Positions 38,245-47,766 of a DNA stretch of 64,000 bases are shown piece after piece (positions within the stretch are counted from its first letter, which is position 1; every line of letters begins with the position of its first letter). The notes beneath the pieces were generated by a model. The model did no database searches, had not been told where the DNA came from, and was given only the letters and a program-made list of their open reading frames with translations. This stretch comes from Vibrio sp. HI00D65 (GTDB taxonomy: Bacteria; Pseudomonadota; Gammaproteobacteria; Enterobacterales; Vibrionaceae). The stretch spans positions 1 through 64,000 of the forward strand of contig NZ_LWEH01000085.1 in the NCBI RefSeq assembly GCF_001635455.1, read 5' to 3'. Both the position numbers and the translations under genes were made by a program.

Positions 38245-38345
38245 GAGGATATAAAAACGCTGTTAGAAAGCTTTTAGGCTATAAGCCTCTTTAGGTAGAT
38301 GATGAAAAACTAAATACACAAAAGGCTTTAAAGCCGCAACCGCCT

Positions 38346-38389
38346 ACGTCATTCCCTAGCGCGAGGAACGAGTTCATAGGGAATCTCGC
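38346..38389 (-). repeat. Vibrio-type intergenic repeat, copy 2
   Basis: ACGTCATTCCCTA...TAGGGAATCTCGC contains a perfect 8-bp inverted repeat, ATTCCCTA (38351-38358) and TAGGGAAT (38377-38384). It has the GTCATTCC/GAATCTC ends familiar from Vibrio intergenic elements. Confidence 0.6.
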
Positions 38390-38475
38390 TTTTAAAAGCT
38401 AAGTGATAGAAATGAAGTTTGAGTATGGGTTCGAACAAGAAGAATGCTGATGTGGAAACGCTGAAGACAGAAACT

Positions 38476-38504
38476 AAAAAGCCGAACATTTCTGTTCGGG
38501 CTTC
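38476..38504 (-). terminator. Second terminator downstream of the tRNA cluster
   Basis: GCCGAACA and TGTTCGG(G)C form a stem with one bulged G. The minus strand ends in TTTTT. It could end read-through from the tRNA operon. Confidence 0.6.
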
Positions 38505-38519
38505 TCAATTAGGAACGAC

Positions 38520-38565
38520 CCGGCCCGCTAGGACACGAGGTCAACTCGTCACCTGATGTCTCAAA
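38520..38565 (-). pseudogene. Possible tRNA-Gly relic
   Basis: On the minus strand AGGTGACGAGTTGACCTCGTGT closely follows AGGTCACGAGTTCGAACCTCGTGT, the T-arm of the tRNA-Gly genes just upstream. The rest of the cloverleaf is scrambled and no anticodon arm is recognisable. It fits the residue of a former last copy in the cluster. Confidence 0.4.
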
Positions 38566-38588
38566 TTACTTTAGTATGTTTCAGATGC

Positions 38589-38621
38589 AAAAAAGGCTCG
38601 TCATTTCTGACGAGCCTTTTT
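38589..38621 (-). terminator. Terminator of the tRNA cluster
   Basis: GGCTCGTCA, loop TTTC, TGACGAGCC flanked by A- and T-runs, directly after the last tRNA on the minus strand. Confidence 0.9.
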
Positions 38622-38626
38622 CAATT

Positions 38627-38702
38627 TGGAGCGACACACGAGGTTCGAACTCGTGACCTCAACCTTGGCAAGGTTGCGCTCTACCAGCTGAGCTAGTGTC
38701 GC
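38627..38702 (-). tRNA. tRNA-Gly (GCC), second copy
   Basis: A 76-nt gene with encoded CCA. The anticodon loop TTGCCAA is in stem CAACC/GGTTG. It looks identical to the copy at 38898-38973. Confidence 0.95.
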
Positions 38703-38732
38703 ATTTGCTTTATCGAGATAAAGACTTGTAGA

Positions 38733-38819
38733 TGGTGCCCCGGGCCGGACTTGAACCGGCACAACGCGAACGTCGAGGGATTTTAAATCCCTTGTGTCTA
38801 CCAATTCCACCACCAGGGC
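38733..38819 (-). tRNA. tRNA-Leu (TAA)
   Basis: An 87-nt gene with a long variable arm and encoded CCA. The anticodon loop TTTAAAA gives TAA. The acceptor stem is GCCCTGG/CCGGGGC. Confidence 0.95.
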
Positions 38820-38897
38820 ACGCAATTCTTTATTGCGGTGCCGATTACTGAAAAGTAAAACACCATCTTATGTTGACGCCAATCAACATACAAAATT

Positions 38898-38973
38898 TGG
38901 AGCGACACACGAGGTTCGAACTCGTGACCTCAACCTTGGCAAGGTTGCGCTCTACCAGCTGAGCTAGTGTCGC
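38898..38973 (-). tRNA. tRNA-Gly (GCC), first copy
   Basis: A 76-nt gene with encoded CCA and anticodon GCC, a duplicate of the copy at 38627-38702. Confidence 0.95.
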
Positions 38974-39007
38974 ATATCATTATTCTTCTTTTAAACAAAA
39001 GAGATAA

Positions 39008-39081
39008 TGGAGGCGCCTCCCGGAGTCGAACCGAGGTCCACGGATTTGCAATCCGCTGCATAGCCACTCTGCCAAGGCGCC
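39008..39081 (-). tRNA. tRNA-Cys (GCA)
   Basis: A 74-nt gene with encoded CCA. The anticodon loop TTGCAAA gives GCA. It is the first gene of the cluster downstream of pgsA, where E. coli has glyW-cysT-leuZ. Confidence 0.95.
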
Positions 39082-39317
39082 TTAGTAACTCCAATCGAAT
39101 CGCTCATAGCCATCCTCATGGGTACGGGATGCATTCTACGGATTCGAGCGGATGAGTCAATAATATTTTTGTATTTTTAATTCGTTTGAATAGATTTCAT
39201 ACTAAACAGGCTAAATAGCTGACTTTATGTGCAAAACACGCCGTGTATCGGCTATTCAAAAGAGATCTATATCACATTAGATATCCAGTATTGATTATTT
39301 GACCTTAGGTTAAAGAT

Positions 39318-39346
39318 CAAAAAAGCGAGCCTTAGCTCGCTTCTTC
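39318..39346 (-). terminator. Terminator of pgsA
   Basis: AAGCGAGC, loop CTTA, GCTCGCTT. The minus strand ends in TTTTTT. It begins 2 bp after the pgsA stop and separates it from the tRNAs. Confidence 0.85.
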
Positions 39347-39347
39347 A

Positions 39348-39905
39348 TCAATGGTGTTTTTCGTCTAACAAATCGTCTTTGGCAGCCATTAAGTATTGTG
39401 CCATTGACCAGTAGGTTAGAATCGTTGCAACGTAGAGCGCGATATAGCCAACCCAAATCATCCAATCGTCATAGCGCCAGATAAGCACCCACAACGCGAA
39501 CATCTGAGAAACCGTCTTAACTTTACCGACCCAAGAAACCGCTACGCTTGCACGCTTACCGATTTCAGCCATCCACTCACGAAGTGCAGAGATGATGATC
39601 TCGCGAGCTATCATGGTCACAGCTGGGATAGTGACCCAAATTGAGTGGTAATGCTCGGTAATCAAAATAAGAGCCGTCGCCACCAGTACTTTGTCTGCGA
39701 CTGGGTCAATAAAGGCACCAAAACGAGACGTTTGCCCTAGCTTACGAGCAAGCATGCCATCTAACCAGTCAGTAAAACCCGCTACCCAAAAAACCATCGC
39801 AGCAGCAAAAGGAGCCCATTGGTAAGGTAGGTAAAAAACAACAACGAATACTGGGATCAAAAATAGTCTCAGTAAGGACAAAATGTTAGGTATATTCAAA
39901 CGCAT
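39348..39905 (-). CDS. pgsA: CDP-diacylglycerol-glycerol-3-phosphate 3-phosphatidyltransferase
   Basis: A 185-residue integral membrane enzyme making phosphatidylglycerophosphate. The CDP-alcohol phosphotransferase motif is complete in [19 protein letters not shown] plus PVADK, i.e. DGx2ARx8Gx3Dx3D. About six hydrophobic helices are visible. The uvrY-uvrC-pgsA-tRNA order is that of E. coli. Confidence 0.96.
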   Translation of the reverse strand: MRLNIPNILSLLRLFLIPVFVVVFYLPYQWAPFAAAMVFWVAGFTDWLDGMLARKLGQTSRFGAFIDPVADKVLVATALILITEHYHSIWVTIPAVTMIAREIIISALREWMAEIGKRASVAVSWVGKVKTVSQMFALWVLIWRYDDWMIWVGYIALYVATILTYWSMAQYLMAAKDDLLDEKHH

Positions 39906-39951
39906 ATTATTGGGCTCTTATTAATTGCGCTTTAATGGTGCGGGATTTTTA

Positions 39952-41784
39952 CTATTGTTTCAATGCTTGATAAATGTTTTCTGCCAAAGAATGACTAATG
40001 CCCGGCACTTTGGCTATTTCTTCAACAGTTGCACGCTTGAGTTCTTGTAAGCCACCCATGTATTTCAGCAAAGCTTGGCGACGCTTCGGTCCTATCCCTT
40101 CAATTCCTTCCAAGGCACTAGTTCGACGCGTTTTACCGCGCTTCGCTCTATGCCCTGCAATCGCATGATTATGGCTCTCATCACGAATATGCTGAATAAG
40201 GTGCAAGGCTGGTGCATCACTTGGCAAATTAAACTCTTCCCCTTCAAGGGTAATGAGAGTTTCTAAACCAGGTTTACGCGTCACGCCTTTGGCAATACCC
40301 ATCATTCTCGGTCTGAACGGCCAATCTCCCCAATATTGAGAGATAATCTCATGAGCGCGATTAAGCTGACCTTTACCACCATCGATAAAGATAATGTCTG
40401 GGATCTTATCAACATCAAGCTGCCTCGAATAACGCCTCTCAAGCGCCTGAGCCATTGCTGCATAGTCATCACCACCGGTAATGCCTGTGATGTTGTAACG
40501 ACGATACTCAGGCTTAACAGGGCCTTCTTGGTTGAACACCACACAAGATGCGATGGTGCTTTCACCCATGGTATGACTGATATCGAAACATTCCATGCGC
40601 TTAATCGCATCCATCGACAGCACTTCTTGAAGCTCTTTGAAACGCTGATTAATCGTCATCTTGTGGTTAATCTTAGTGGTAATCGCCGTTAACGCATTGG
40701 TATTCGATAGCTTAAGGTAGCGGCCACGAACGCCAGAAGGGTTAGTATTAAAATGGATCTTACGACCCGCCACTTCACATAAAGCGTCCTGAATAGGAGT
40801 GACATCTTCCATCAAATCCGCATTCAGAATCAAACGAGTTGGAATGGTTCTCGCCTCATTATGGGCTAAGTAATACTGGCTTAAGAAGCTATAGAAAACC
40901 TCTTCACGCACTGTATTGTTTGGGATCTTTGGAAAATGACTTCGACTACCCAAGACTTTACCTTGGCGAATCATCAAAATATGAATACACGCCACACCAT
41001 TTTCTTGTGCAAAGCCAAGCACATCCATATCTTCCATGGAATCGTCAGATACATATTGCTGTTCTTGCACGCGTCGAATCGCTTGGATCTGGTCACGGAA
41101 GGTCGCAGCTTGCTCAAAACGAAGCTCACGGCTTGCTGTATCCATCTTCTCGATGAGCGTTTCGAGCACTAACTTATCTTTTCCTTGCAGGAATAAACGA
41201 ACATAGTCGACCAGTTCGCTGTACTCTTCATCAGAAATGATTGAGCTGACACATGGCGCAGCACAACGGCCAATCTGATACATCAAGCAAGGACGAGTTC
41301 TGTTGGCATAAACCGTGTCTTCACATTGGCGAGCAGGGAAAATCTTTTGGATTAGGTGTAGCGTCTCACGCACAGCGCCGGAGTCAGGGTAAGGACCAAA
41401 GTATTCACCTTTTTTCTTTTTAGCTCCACGATGCATAGATAAACGAGGATGCTTGTGACCACTAATAAAAATATAAGGGTACGACTTATCATCACGCAGG
41501 AGCACGTTGTATTTTGGCAGATACTGCTTGATGTAGTTGTGCTCAAGGATAAGAGCTTCGGTTTCCGTGTGCGTTACAGTGACATCAATCTTGTCGATGT
41601 TGCTGACTAGAGCGCGTGTTTTTTCACTGTCGACTTTTTTACGGAAATAACTAGAAAGGCGTTTTTTGAGGTTCTTTGCTTTACCGACGTAAATAACGAC
41701 AGCCTCAGCGTTATACATTCTATAAACGCCGGGCTGCTCGGTTACTGTCTTGAGGAATGAGACTGAGTCAAACAAGTTGGTCAC
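39952..41784 (-). CDS. uvrC: Excinuclease ABC subunit C
   Basis: A 610-residue UvrC, the double-incision nuclease of nucleotide excision repair, the same length as in E. coli. The N-terminal GIY-YIG nuclease is seen in [21 protein letters not shown] UvrB-binding UVR segment follows near 200-235. The C-terminal RNase H-like domain has [10 protein letters not shown], and tandem HhH motifs end the protein. It lies 15 bp after uvrY. Confidence 0.98.
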   Translation of the reverse strand: MTNLFDSVSFLKTVTEQPGVYRMYNAEAVVIYVGKAKNLKKRLSSYFRKKVDSEKTRALVSNIDKIDVTVTHTETEALILEHNYIKQYLPKYNVLLRDDKSYPYIFISGHKHPRLSMHRGAKKKKGEYFGPYPDSGAVRETLHLIQKIFPARQCEDTVYANRTRPCLMYQIGRCAAPCVSSIISDEEYSELVDYVRLFLQGKDKLVLETLIEKMDTASRELRFEQAATFRDQIQAIRRVQEQQYVSDDSMEDMDVLGFAQENGVACIHILMIRQGKVLGSRSHFPKIPNNTVREEVFYSFLSQYYLAHNEARTIPTRLILNADLMEDVTPIQDALCEVAGRKIHFNTNPSGVRGRYLKLSNTNALTAITTKINHKMTINQRFKELQEVLSMDAIKRMECFDISHTMGESTIASCVVFNQEGPVKPEYRRYNITGITGGDDYAAMAQALERRYSRQLDVDKIPDIIFIDGGKGQLNRAHEIISQYWGDWPFRPRMMGIAKGVTRKPGLETLITLEGEEFNLPSDAPALHLIQHIRDESHNHAIAGHRAKRGKTRRTSALEGIEGIGPKRRQALLKYMGGLQELKRATVEEIAKVPGISHSLAENIYQALKQ

Positions 41785-41799
41785 TATACGATCTCAGTG

Positions 41800-42444
41800 T
41801 TAAAGGGTCTCAGTATCTAACATTCCATGTCTAATCGCTAAGTGTGTTAGCTCTACATCACCACTGATATCCAGTTTGCTGAACAAACGGTAGCGGTAAC
41901 TATTAACTGTCTTAGGACTTAGATTGAGTTGTTCTGAAATATCCGTCACTTTCTGACCTTTGGTAATCATCATCATGATTTGAAGTTCACGTTCAGATAA
42001 GTCTGCGAATGGATTTTCAGACGCAGGCGAGAATTGGCTCAAAGCCATCTGCTGCGCAATTTCTGGTGAAATGTATCGTTGGCCGCTGTTGACCACACGA
42101 ATTGCATTGACCATTTCATCCGGACCTGCCCCTTTAGTAAGGTAACCAGCAGCTCCAGCTTGCATCACTTTAGTTGGAAACGGATTTTCCGTATGGACAG
42201 TTAAAACGATGATTTTAACATCAGGGTTGAAACGCAAGATTTTCTTGGTAGCTTCTAAGCCACCAATACCAGGCATATTCATATCCATCAAAATAACGTC
42301 AGTATTGTTAGTACGACACCATTTTGCAGCATCTTCACCGCTTTCAGCTTCCCCTGCTACGTTCATTCCACGGACGTCTTCAATAATACGTCGTATCCCT
42401 GTGCGAACCAGCTCGTGATCATCTACAAGGAAAACATTTATCAA
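41800..42444 (-). CDS. uvrY: Response regulator UvrY (VarA/GacA)
   Basis: A 214-residue NarL-family regulator. The receiver domain has VDDHELVRTG and phospho-acceptor Asp54 in ILMDMNMPG. The C-terminal LuxR-type helix-turn-helix contains LSERELQIMMMITKGQKV and LNLSPKTVNSYRYRLF. In vibrios this protein (VarA) acts with sensor VarS to turn on Csr small RNAs. It is coupled to uvrC as in enterics. Confidence 0.97.
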   Translation of the reverse strand: MINVFLVDDHELVRTGIRRIIEDVRGMNVAGEAESGEDAAKWCRTNNTDVILMDMNMPGIGGLEATKKILRFNPDVKIIVLTVHTENPFPTKVMQAGAAGYLTKGAGPDEMVNAIRVVNSGQRYISPEIAQQMALSQFSPASENPFADLSERELQIMMMITKGQKVTDISEQLNLSPKTVNSYRYRLFSKLDISGDVELTHLAIRHGMLDTETL

Positions 42445-42870
42445 ACTTGTATCTCCACACTATTAATTGGCTCTGCAACCACTGTGTCGTTTCATCTGTT
42501 TGAAACAATCGGATAAAGGAACAGTGGATCGCAGCATTGAGTACATCTTAACTTAATTACTAAAGAAAAGCTCTGTTGAATATGTGCTGAAACACTAACT
42601 TTAGCAAGTACTTATTTATAAAAAGGTACGCTAAAAACACAAGCTTTCACTAAAAATCAGATAGTTAAAACAACACCCAATAAAATTACATAAGATAAAG
42701 ATATTTTCAATACCATTAAATGGCCATTCTCGACAATTTCACTTTTTTGCTTACAGAGTCCCGTTATTTACTGCTACTAACGAGTATTTAATGACTATCT
42801 TTGCAGCCTATTGTGCGTAATCTGGCGCTAGATGGTAGTATTCACTCCCCCGTATCAATAGGTTATTACA
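42445..42870. other. Intergenic region between uvrY and polB
   Basis: About 425 bp of AT-rich sequence between divergent genes. It should hold both promoters. I found no clear -35/-10 pairs, no LexA-type box and no small ORF worth reporting. Confidence 0.5.
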
Positions 42871-45234
42871 TTGGATATTCAGCAAGGCTTTGTACTTACA
42901 AGACAGGCGAGAGATTTTTCAGGGCGCACACAGATCGACTTGTGGTTAAGCACACCGGAAGGCCCTACTCTTCTGACTATTCAAAACGAAAAGCCAGTGT
43001 TTTTTGTTGCTCAATCTGATGTACCCGCTTGCGAGTCGATTGCAGCCAAAGAGTCCATTGAATGCCAGTTTAAACCTCTTGAGCTCGCGACTTTCGAGCA
43101 AACCCCTCTCGCGGCTTGTTATACAACACTATCGAGAAGCAGCTTTGGATTAGCACAAGCCTTCAACAACGAAGAAATCCAGACATTTGAGAGCGATATT
43201 CGCCTTGCGGATCGATTCCTAATGGAACGTTTTATCAAGGGAAGTATCGAGTTTACTGGCACGGCTGTGCAAAAGAATCAGCATCGTCGAGTCTCCAATG
43301 CCAAGTGCAGAGCAGGCAATTACTTACCAACATTATCGATGGTTTCTCTGGATATTGAATGTTCAGAGAAAGGCGTGCTCTACTCCATTGGATTAGACAG
43401 TCCAATGGATAGCCGAGTGATTATGATTGGCGAGCCACAACAAGCAGAAACCAATATCCAATGGGTCGCGAATGAAAAAGCCCTGCTTGAAGCGATGATC
43501 GCATGGTTCTCTGAATTTGACCCAGACATCATCATTGGCTGGAACGTCATCGACTTCGACTTCAGGCTCTTGCACAAACGGGCGGAATGGAATGAAGTTA
43601 AGCTCAATATTGGTCGAGATAATCAACCTAGCTTCTTCCGTAGCTCTGCACAAAGCCAACAAGGCTTCATAAGCATTCCCGGGCGTGTCGTTTTGGATGG
43701 TATCGATATGTTGAAGACAGCCACCTATCACTTTCGTTCCTGGTCGCTTGAGTCGGTTTCACGGGAACTGCTTGGTGAAGGTAAAGATATCCATAACGTC
43801 CATGATCGCATGGATGAAATTAATCGAATGTTCAAGTTCGATAAGCCTTCATTGGCTAAGTACAACCTGCAAGACTGTGTGTTGGTAAATCGAATCTTCG
43901 AACACACCCACCTACTCGATTTTGTTATTGAGCGCTCTCGCTTGACCGGAGTTGAGCTAGACCGTGTTGGCGGCTCTGTTGCAGCCTTTACCAATTTATA
44001 TTTACCTCAGATACACAGAGCAGGCTATGTTGCCCCTAACCTAGAGCCAGAGAACTGGATTGCTAGCCCCGGTGGCTACGTGATGGACTCCATCCCTAAT
44101 CTTTATGACTCGGTACTAGTGCTCGACTTCAAGAGCCTATACCCGTCCATCATTCGTTCATTTTTGATTGACCCTATGGGGCTAATCGAAGGGTTGAAAT
44201 TAGAAATCGGCCCAGCAGAAGACCAAGCCGTCGATGGTTTTCGCGGTGGGCAATTTCACCGCACCAAACACTTCTTACCAGAGATGATCGAAAACCTTTG
44301 GGCAGCACGTGACGTTGCAAAGAAGAACAACGAAAAAGCCTTCTCTCAAGCCATAAAGATCATCATGAACTCTTTCTATGGCGTGTTAGGTTCATCTGGT
44401 TGCCGCTTCTTTGATACTCGGTTGGCGTCATCAATCACTATGCGTGGCCATGAGATCATGAAGCAAACCAAAGTTCTGATCGAAGACAAGGGCTACCAAG
44501 TGATTTATGGGGATACCGACTCGACTTTCGTTTCCCTCAATGGCAGTTATGACCAAGAACAAGCCGACGAGATTGGCCATCAACTGGTGGCTTATATCAA
44601 CGACTGGTGGACTAATCACCTTAAAGAGGCCTATAACCTGACTTCAATTCTTGAATTAGAATACGAGACCCACTATCGCAAATTCCTGATGCCAACCATT
44701 CGTGGTTCGGAAACCGGTTCGAAGAAGCGCTACGCAGGCTTAATCAATCATGGTGACCAAGAGAAGATCATTTTCAAAGGGCTTGAAAGTGCACGAACAG
44801 ACTGGACACCACTGGCGCAACAGTTCCAACAAACCTTGTATGAAATGGTATTCCACGACCAAGATCCGACCGACTACGTCAGGCAGTTTGTTGATGAAAC
44901 TTCAGCAGGTAACCATGACGATTTACTGGTTTACCAGAAGCGTTTGCGTCGCAAGCTGCATGAGTATCAAAAGAACATTCCACCACAAGTTCGAGCAGCC
45001 AGAATGGCAGATGAGGTCAATGCTAAACTAGGACGCCCACTTCAATACCAAAACAAAGGACGTATTGAATACTTGATTACCTTGAATGGCCCAGAGCCTA
45101 TAGAGTATTTGAAGAGTGCTATCGATTATCAGCATTACATCGATAAACAGATTAAGCCGGTAGCTGAAGCGATTTTGCCTTTTATTGGATTAGATTTTGA
45201 GAGAGTTAGCGGGCAGCAATTAGGTTTATTCTAA
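42871..45234 (+). CDS. polB: DNA polymerase II
   Basis: A 787-residue family B polymerase used in translesion and restart synthesis. Exonuclease motifs are SLDIECS, IIGWNVIDFDFRLL and YNLQDCVLVNRI. Polymerase motifs are DFKSLYPSIIRS, KIIMNSFYGVLG and IYGDTDSTFV. The C-terminus QQLGLF is the sliding-clamp-binding peptide. The start is TTG 42871, with AGG eight bases upstream, since no better ATG matches the family N-terminus. No LexA box is visible, unlike E. coli. Confidence 0.97.
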   Translation: MDIQQGFVLTRQARDFSGRTQIDLWLSTPEGPTLLTIQNEKPVFFVAQSDVPACESIAAKESIECQFKPLELATFEQTPLAACYTTLSRSSFGLAQAFNNEEIQTFESDIRLADRFLMERFIKGSIEFTGTAVQKNQHRRVSNAKCRAGNYLPTLSMVSLDIECSEKGVLYSIGLDSPMDSRVIMIGEPQQAETNIQWVANEKALLEAMIAWFSEFDPDIIIGWNVIDFDFRLLHKRAEWNEVKLNIGRDNQPSFFRSSAQSQQGFISIPGRVVLDGIDMLKTATYHFRSWSLESVSRELLGEGKDIHNVHDRMDEINRMFKFDKPSLAKYNLQDCVLVNRIFEHTHLLDFVIERSRLTGVELDRVGGSVAAFTNLYLPQIHRAGYVAPNLEPENWIASPGGYVMDSIPNLYDSVLVLDFKSLYPSIIRSFLIDPMGLIEGLKLEIGPAEDQAVDGFRGGQFHRTKHFLPEMIENLWAARDVAKKNNEKAFSQAIKIIMNSFYGVLGSSGCRFFDTRLASSITMRGHEIMKQTKVLIEDKGYQVIYGDTDSTFVSLNGSYDQEQADEIGHQLVAYINDWWTNHLKEAYNLTSILELEYETHYRKFLMPTIRGSETGSKKRYAGLINHGDQEKIIFKGLESARTDWTPLAQQFQQTLYEMVFHDQDPTDYVRQFVDETSAGNHDDLLVYQKRLRRKLHEYQKNIPPQVRAARMADEVNAKLGRPLQYQNKGRIEYLITLNGPEPIEYLKSAIDYQHYIDKQIKPVAEAILPFIGLDFERVSGQQLGLF

Positions 45235-45260
45235 GATTATTGTCTGAGTTTAATCAGAAC

Positions 45261-45300
45261 AAAAAAAGCAGAGGAATATTCAATTCGCTCTGCTTTTTTT
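45261..45300. terminator. Bidirectional terminator between polB and nucleotidyltransferase-like gene
   Basis: AAAAAAAGCAGAG at 45261-45273 and CTCTGCTTTTTTT at 45288-45300. The genes converge here. Confidence 0.85.
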
Positions 45301-45321
45301 ATATCTGTGTAGTATGAATCT

Positions 45322-46089
45322 CTACCCTATTCGAAATTCAGTTTTCTGATACTGCTTAACCAGCCATTCCCCAAACCCATCCAGAATGCCTATCACTGAA
45401 CGTTTCGGAATCGGTCGACCTGAAAGTAAAATACCCAACCTTTGAATTTCAACTTCTCTATCCGGATGGAATTTCAAGAACTGTTGACCACATTCGACAG
45501 GGTTATCGAACCAAGACTTGTCACGGTACATCACCAAAGAGTAACTCGCTCGTAGCAGTTTCTTAGCGATGATCACTTGCGCTGCGACTTGCTGCTCAGG
45601 TGTTGCTGCTCGTGCAATTTTGTTTCGATATACCGCTAACCAGTTCTCGACGTCCATGTTCCAATGCTTGGCAATTTCCCAACTGGTTTCGAAATCACCA
45701 TAACAATCTGATAGATCTTCACCGTATACACACACCGACAGGTGCTTGAGCATAAAGCCCCATGTGAAGATGTTATCGAAGTCGACAACATCACTCACCA
45801 AAGTGGTTTTTATTGCCACCTGAGTAACTTGAGGAAAGCTCTTTTGGAAACGCCATTTGATGGTGTTTAACAATGTGGTTCGCTGATCCGGAAACGGACG
45901 GTGTGTCACCACAACCACATCAAGATTTGAGCGACCAGATACGGCTTGCTTGCGAGCAACACTGCCATAAATATAGACACTGTGAAGATTAGAACCTAAT
46001 CCACCTTTTAAGAAGGTAATCAGATCGTTAACCACAGGTTGGAATTCAGGTTGAAAAGGCTGTGTAGGGTCAATAACAGGTAACTGCAT
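45322..46089 (-). CDS. Nucleotidyltransferase-fold protein with altered catalytic Asp
   Basis: A 255-residue protein. Residues 30-100 carry the pol-beta-type motif as YGSVARKQAVSGRSNLDVVV, where the usual D-x-D is Asn55-Leu-Asp57. Loss of the first metal-binding Asp suggests weak or absent transferase activity. The C-terminal half is helical, with KLLRASYSLVMYRDKSWFD, and resembles adenylyltransferase or HEPN-like helical regions. The substrate is unknown. ATG 46089 was chosen over TTG 46104. Confidence 0.75.
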   Translation of the reverse strand: MQLPVIDPTQPFQPEFQPVVNDLITFLKGGLGSNLHSVYIYGSVARKQAVSGRSNLDVVVVTHRPFPDQRTTLLNTIKWRFQKSFPQVTQVAIKTTLVSDVVDFDNIFTWGFMLKHLSVCVYGEDLSDCYGDFETSWEIAKHWNMDVENWLAVYRNKIARAATPEQQVAAQVIIAKKLLRASYSLVMYRDKSWFDNPVECGQQFLKFHPDREVEIQRLGILLSGRPIPKRSVIGILDGFGEWLVKQYQKTEFRIG

Positions 46090-46226
46090 AGGTCGTTTCG
46101 GCAAATAAAATCATGATTTAACAGTGACTCTATGATCGCTTAGGTGACTTTATGATTCAAGCTATTCCTATTTATAGCATCTCCGAGATATAATCAGCGG
46201 ATAGACCCACTAAGGACAAACACAAA

Positions 46227-46796
46227 ATGCCTAGAGCAAGTGAAATTAAAAAAGGTTTTGCTATCACTGTAGAAAGCAAAACAGTCATTGTTAAAGATAT
46301 CGAAGTAACAACACCAGGTGGCCGCGGCGGTCAAAAAATTTACCGTTTCCGTGGTAACGACGTAGCAACTGGCGTGAAAACTGAAGTTCGCCACAAGGCT
46401 GACGAAATCGTTGAAACTATCGACGTAACTAAGCGTGCAGTAATGTTCTCTTACGTTGATGGCAACGAGTACATCTTCATGGACAATGAAGATTACACAC
46501 AATTCATCTTCAACGGTGAAACTATCGAAGACGAACTACTGTTCATCAACGAAGACACCCAAGGCATGTACGCTATCCTTATCGACGGCAACGCTGCAAC
46601 ACTTGAGCTACCAACATCTGTTGAGCTAGTTATCGAAGAGACTGACCCTTCAATCAAAGGTGCATCAGCGTCTGCTCGTACTAAGCCTGCTCGTCTTTCT
46701 ACAGGTCTTACTATCCAAGTACCTGAATACATCGCGACTGGCGACAAAGTAGTAGTAAACACTGCTGAACGTAAATACATGAACCGCGCAAGCTAA
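46227..46796 (+). CDS. efpL: Elongation factor P-like protein EfpL (YeiP)
   Basis: A 189-residue, three-domain EF-P paralogue. The tip loop in domain I is TTPGGRGGQ with Arg33, the position reported as the functional tip of EfpL in E. coli. FSYVDGNEYIFMDNEDY and GASASARTKPARLSTGL are the central and C-terminal signatures. EfpL relieves ribosome stalling at polyproline-type motifs without the lysine modification of EF-P. It lies 10 bp before yciU. Confidence 0.95.
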   Translation: MPRASEIKKGFAITVESKTVIVKDIEVTTPGGRGGQKIYRFRGNDVATGVKTEVRHKADEIVETIDVTKRAVMFSYVDGNEYIFMDNEDYTQFIFNGETIEDELLFINEDTQGMYAILIDGNAATLELPTSVELVIEETDPSIKGASASARTKPARLSTGLTIQVPEYIATGDKVVVNTAERKYMNRAS

Positions 46797-46806
46797 GATA
46801 TTTATT

Positions 46807-47136
46807 ATGACCGAAGCTAACGACCTAATGTCTTATGACGACGCAATTGATACTGCATACGACATCTTCCTAGAGATGGCACCCGATAACCTTGAACCTG
46901 CAGATGTGATTCTATTCACGGCTCAGTTTGAAGACCGTGGCGCTGCAGAGCTTGTTGAAACAGGTGATGATTGGGTTGAGCATGTTGGCTTTGAAGTCGA
47001 CAAAGAAATCTACGCAGAAGTGCGCATTGGTCTTGTGAATGAAGCTGATGACGTTCTAGACGACGTATTTGCTCGTATGCTAATCAGCCGTGACCCAGAG
47101 CATAAGTTCTGTCACATGCTGTGGAAGCGCGACTAA
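46807..47136 (+). CDS. yciU: Acidic dsDNA-mimic family protein YciU (HI1450)
   Basis: A 109-residue, strongly acidic protein matching the YciU/HI1450 family throughout (AYDIFLEMAPDNLEPADVILF, cut here as two blocks: AYDIFLEMAP and NLEPADVILF; then DDVFARMLIS and HKFCHMLWKRD). The family fold mimics double-stranded DNA by its acidic surface; the partner is uncertain. It probably shares a transcript with efpL and ends in a strong terminator. Confidence 0.92.
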   Translation: MTEANDLMSYDDAIDTAYDIFLEMAPDNLEPADVILFTAQFEDRGAAELVETGDDWVEHVGFEVDKEIYAEVRIGLVNEADDVLDDVFARMLISRDPEHKFCHMLWKRD

Positions 47137-47190
47137 TTCGACTGCTGACGCTCAACTTCATGAGTACACAAGCACTCATGTAAACGAGTT

Positions 47191-47226
47191 AAAAATCTAG
47201 CCGAGCCACTTGCTCGGCTATTTTTA
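47191..47226 (+). terminator. Terminator of efpL-yciU
   Basis: TAGCCGAGC, loop CACTT, GCTCGGCTA and TTTTT. Confidence 0.9.
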
Positions 47227-47283
47227 TCACGCTACGTACCTTCATGAGAGCGCTCTTTCATTATCAACTTTATATTCACTGAT

Positions 47284-47766
47284 ATGACCAAAGCAAAAAC
47301 AGATACACAATCTAAAGGCTATGCCTGCATTGGCCTAGTTAACCCAAAGACGCCTGAGAACGTAGGCTCTGTAATGCGAGCGGCTGGCTGCTACGGCGCT
47401 AACTCTGTGTTCTATACAGGCACACGCTACGATCATGCGCGAAAATTCCATACCGATACCAAAGAGAAGCACTTAGAGCTGCCACTGATTGGCGTTGAAG
47501 AGCTGAAAGACATTATTCCAGTCGGCTGCGTGCCTGTGGCCGTTGATCTCATTGAAGGTGCGAAGCCTCTACCTGATTACAAACACCCACCGCGCGCGTT
47601 TTATATTTTTGGTCCTGAAGATGGCACGCTAAAGAAAGAGATCACTGATTTCTGCCGAGACACGATTTACGTTCCAACCAATGGCTGCATGAACCTCGCA
47701 GCATCTGTGAACGTTGTGCTTTACGATCGCTTGGCGAAGGGTGACAACTTTTCGAATCATAAGTAG
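47284..47766 (+). CDS. SPOUT (TrmH family) RNA methyltransferase
   Basis: A 160-residue single-domain knotted methyltransferase. Motif 1 is NPKTPENVGSVMRAAGCYG, motif 2 is FIFGPEDGTL-like (YIFGPEDGTLKKE) and motif 3 is NGCMNLAASVNVVLYDR. These build the SAM-binding trefoil knot. There is no extra RNA-binding domain. The target may be tRNA or rRNA ribose 2'-O; the sequence does not decide. The stop codon overlaps the left end of a hairpin-forming repeat. Confidence 0.88.
   Translation: MTKAKTDTQSKGYACIGLVNPKTPENVGSVMRAAGCYGANSVFYTGTRYDHARKFHTDTKEKHLELPLIGVEELKDIIPVGCVPVAVDLIEGAKPLPDYKHPPRAFYIFGPEDGTLKKEITDFCRDTIYVPTNGCMNLAASVNVVLYDRLAKGDNFSNHK

Larger units (their letters stand above)
37607..38588. 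other. One-kilobase region with repeats, a candidate small ORF and a tRNA relic
   Basis: The stretch between the polyamine operon and the tRNA cluster has no convincing large gene. It holds a candidate 52-residue minus-strand ORF, two Vibrio-type inverted repeats, a terminator-like hairpin and a tRNA-Gly relic, each listed separately. The promoter of the polyamine operon should also lie here, but I could not place it. Confidence 0.6.

Noticed and set aside
39082..39347. An additional tRNA between pgsA and tRNA-Cys, as in E. coli glyW
   Set aside because: No cloverleaf or CCA-ended tRNA pattern could be found there.
42700..42870. LexA/SOS box upstream of polB
   Set aside because: The nearest CTG-containing palindrome-like words do not match CTG-N10-CAG.
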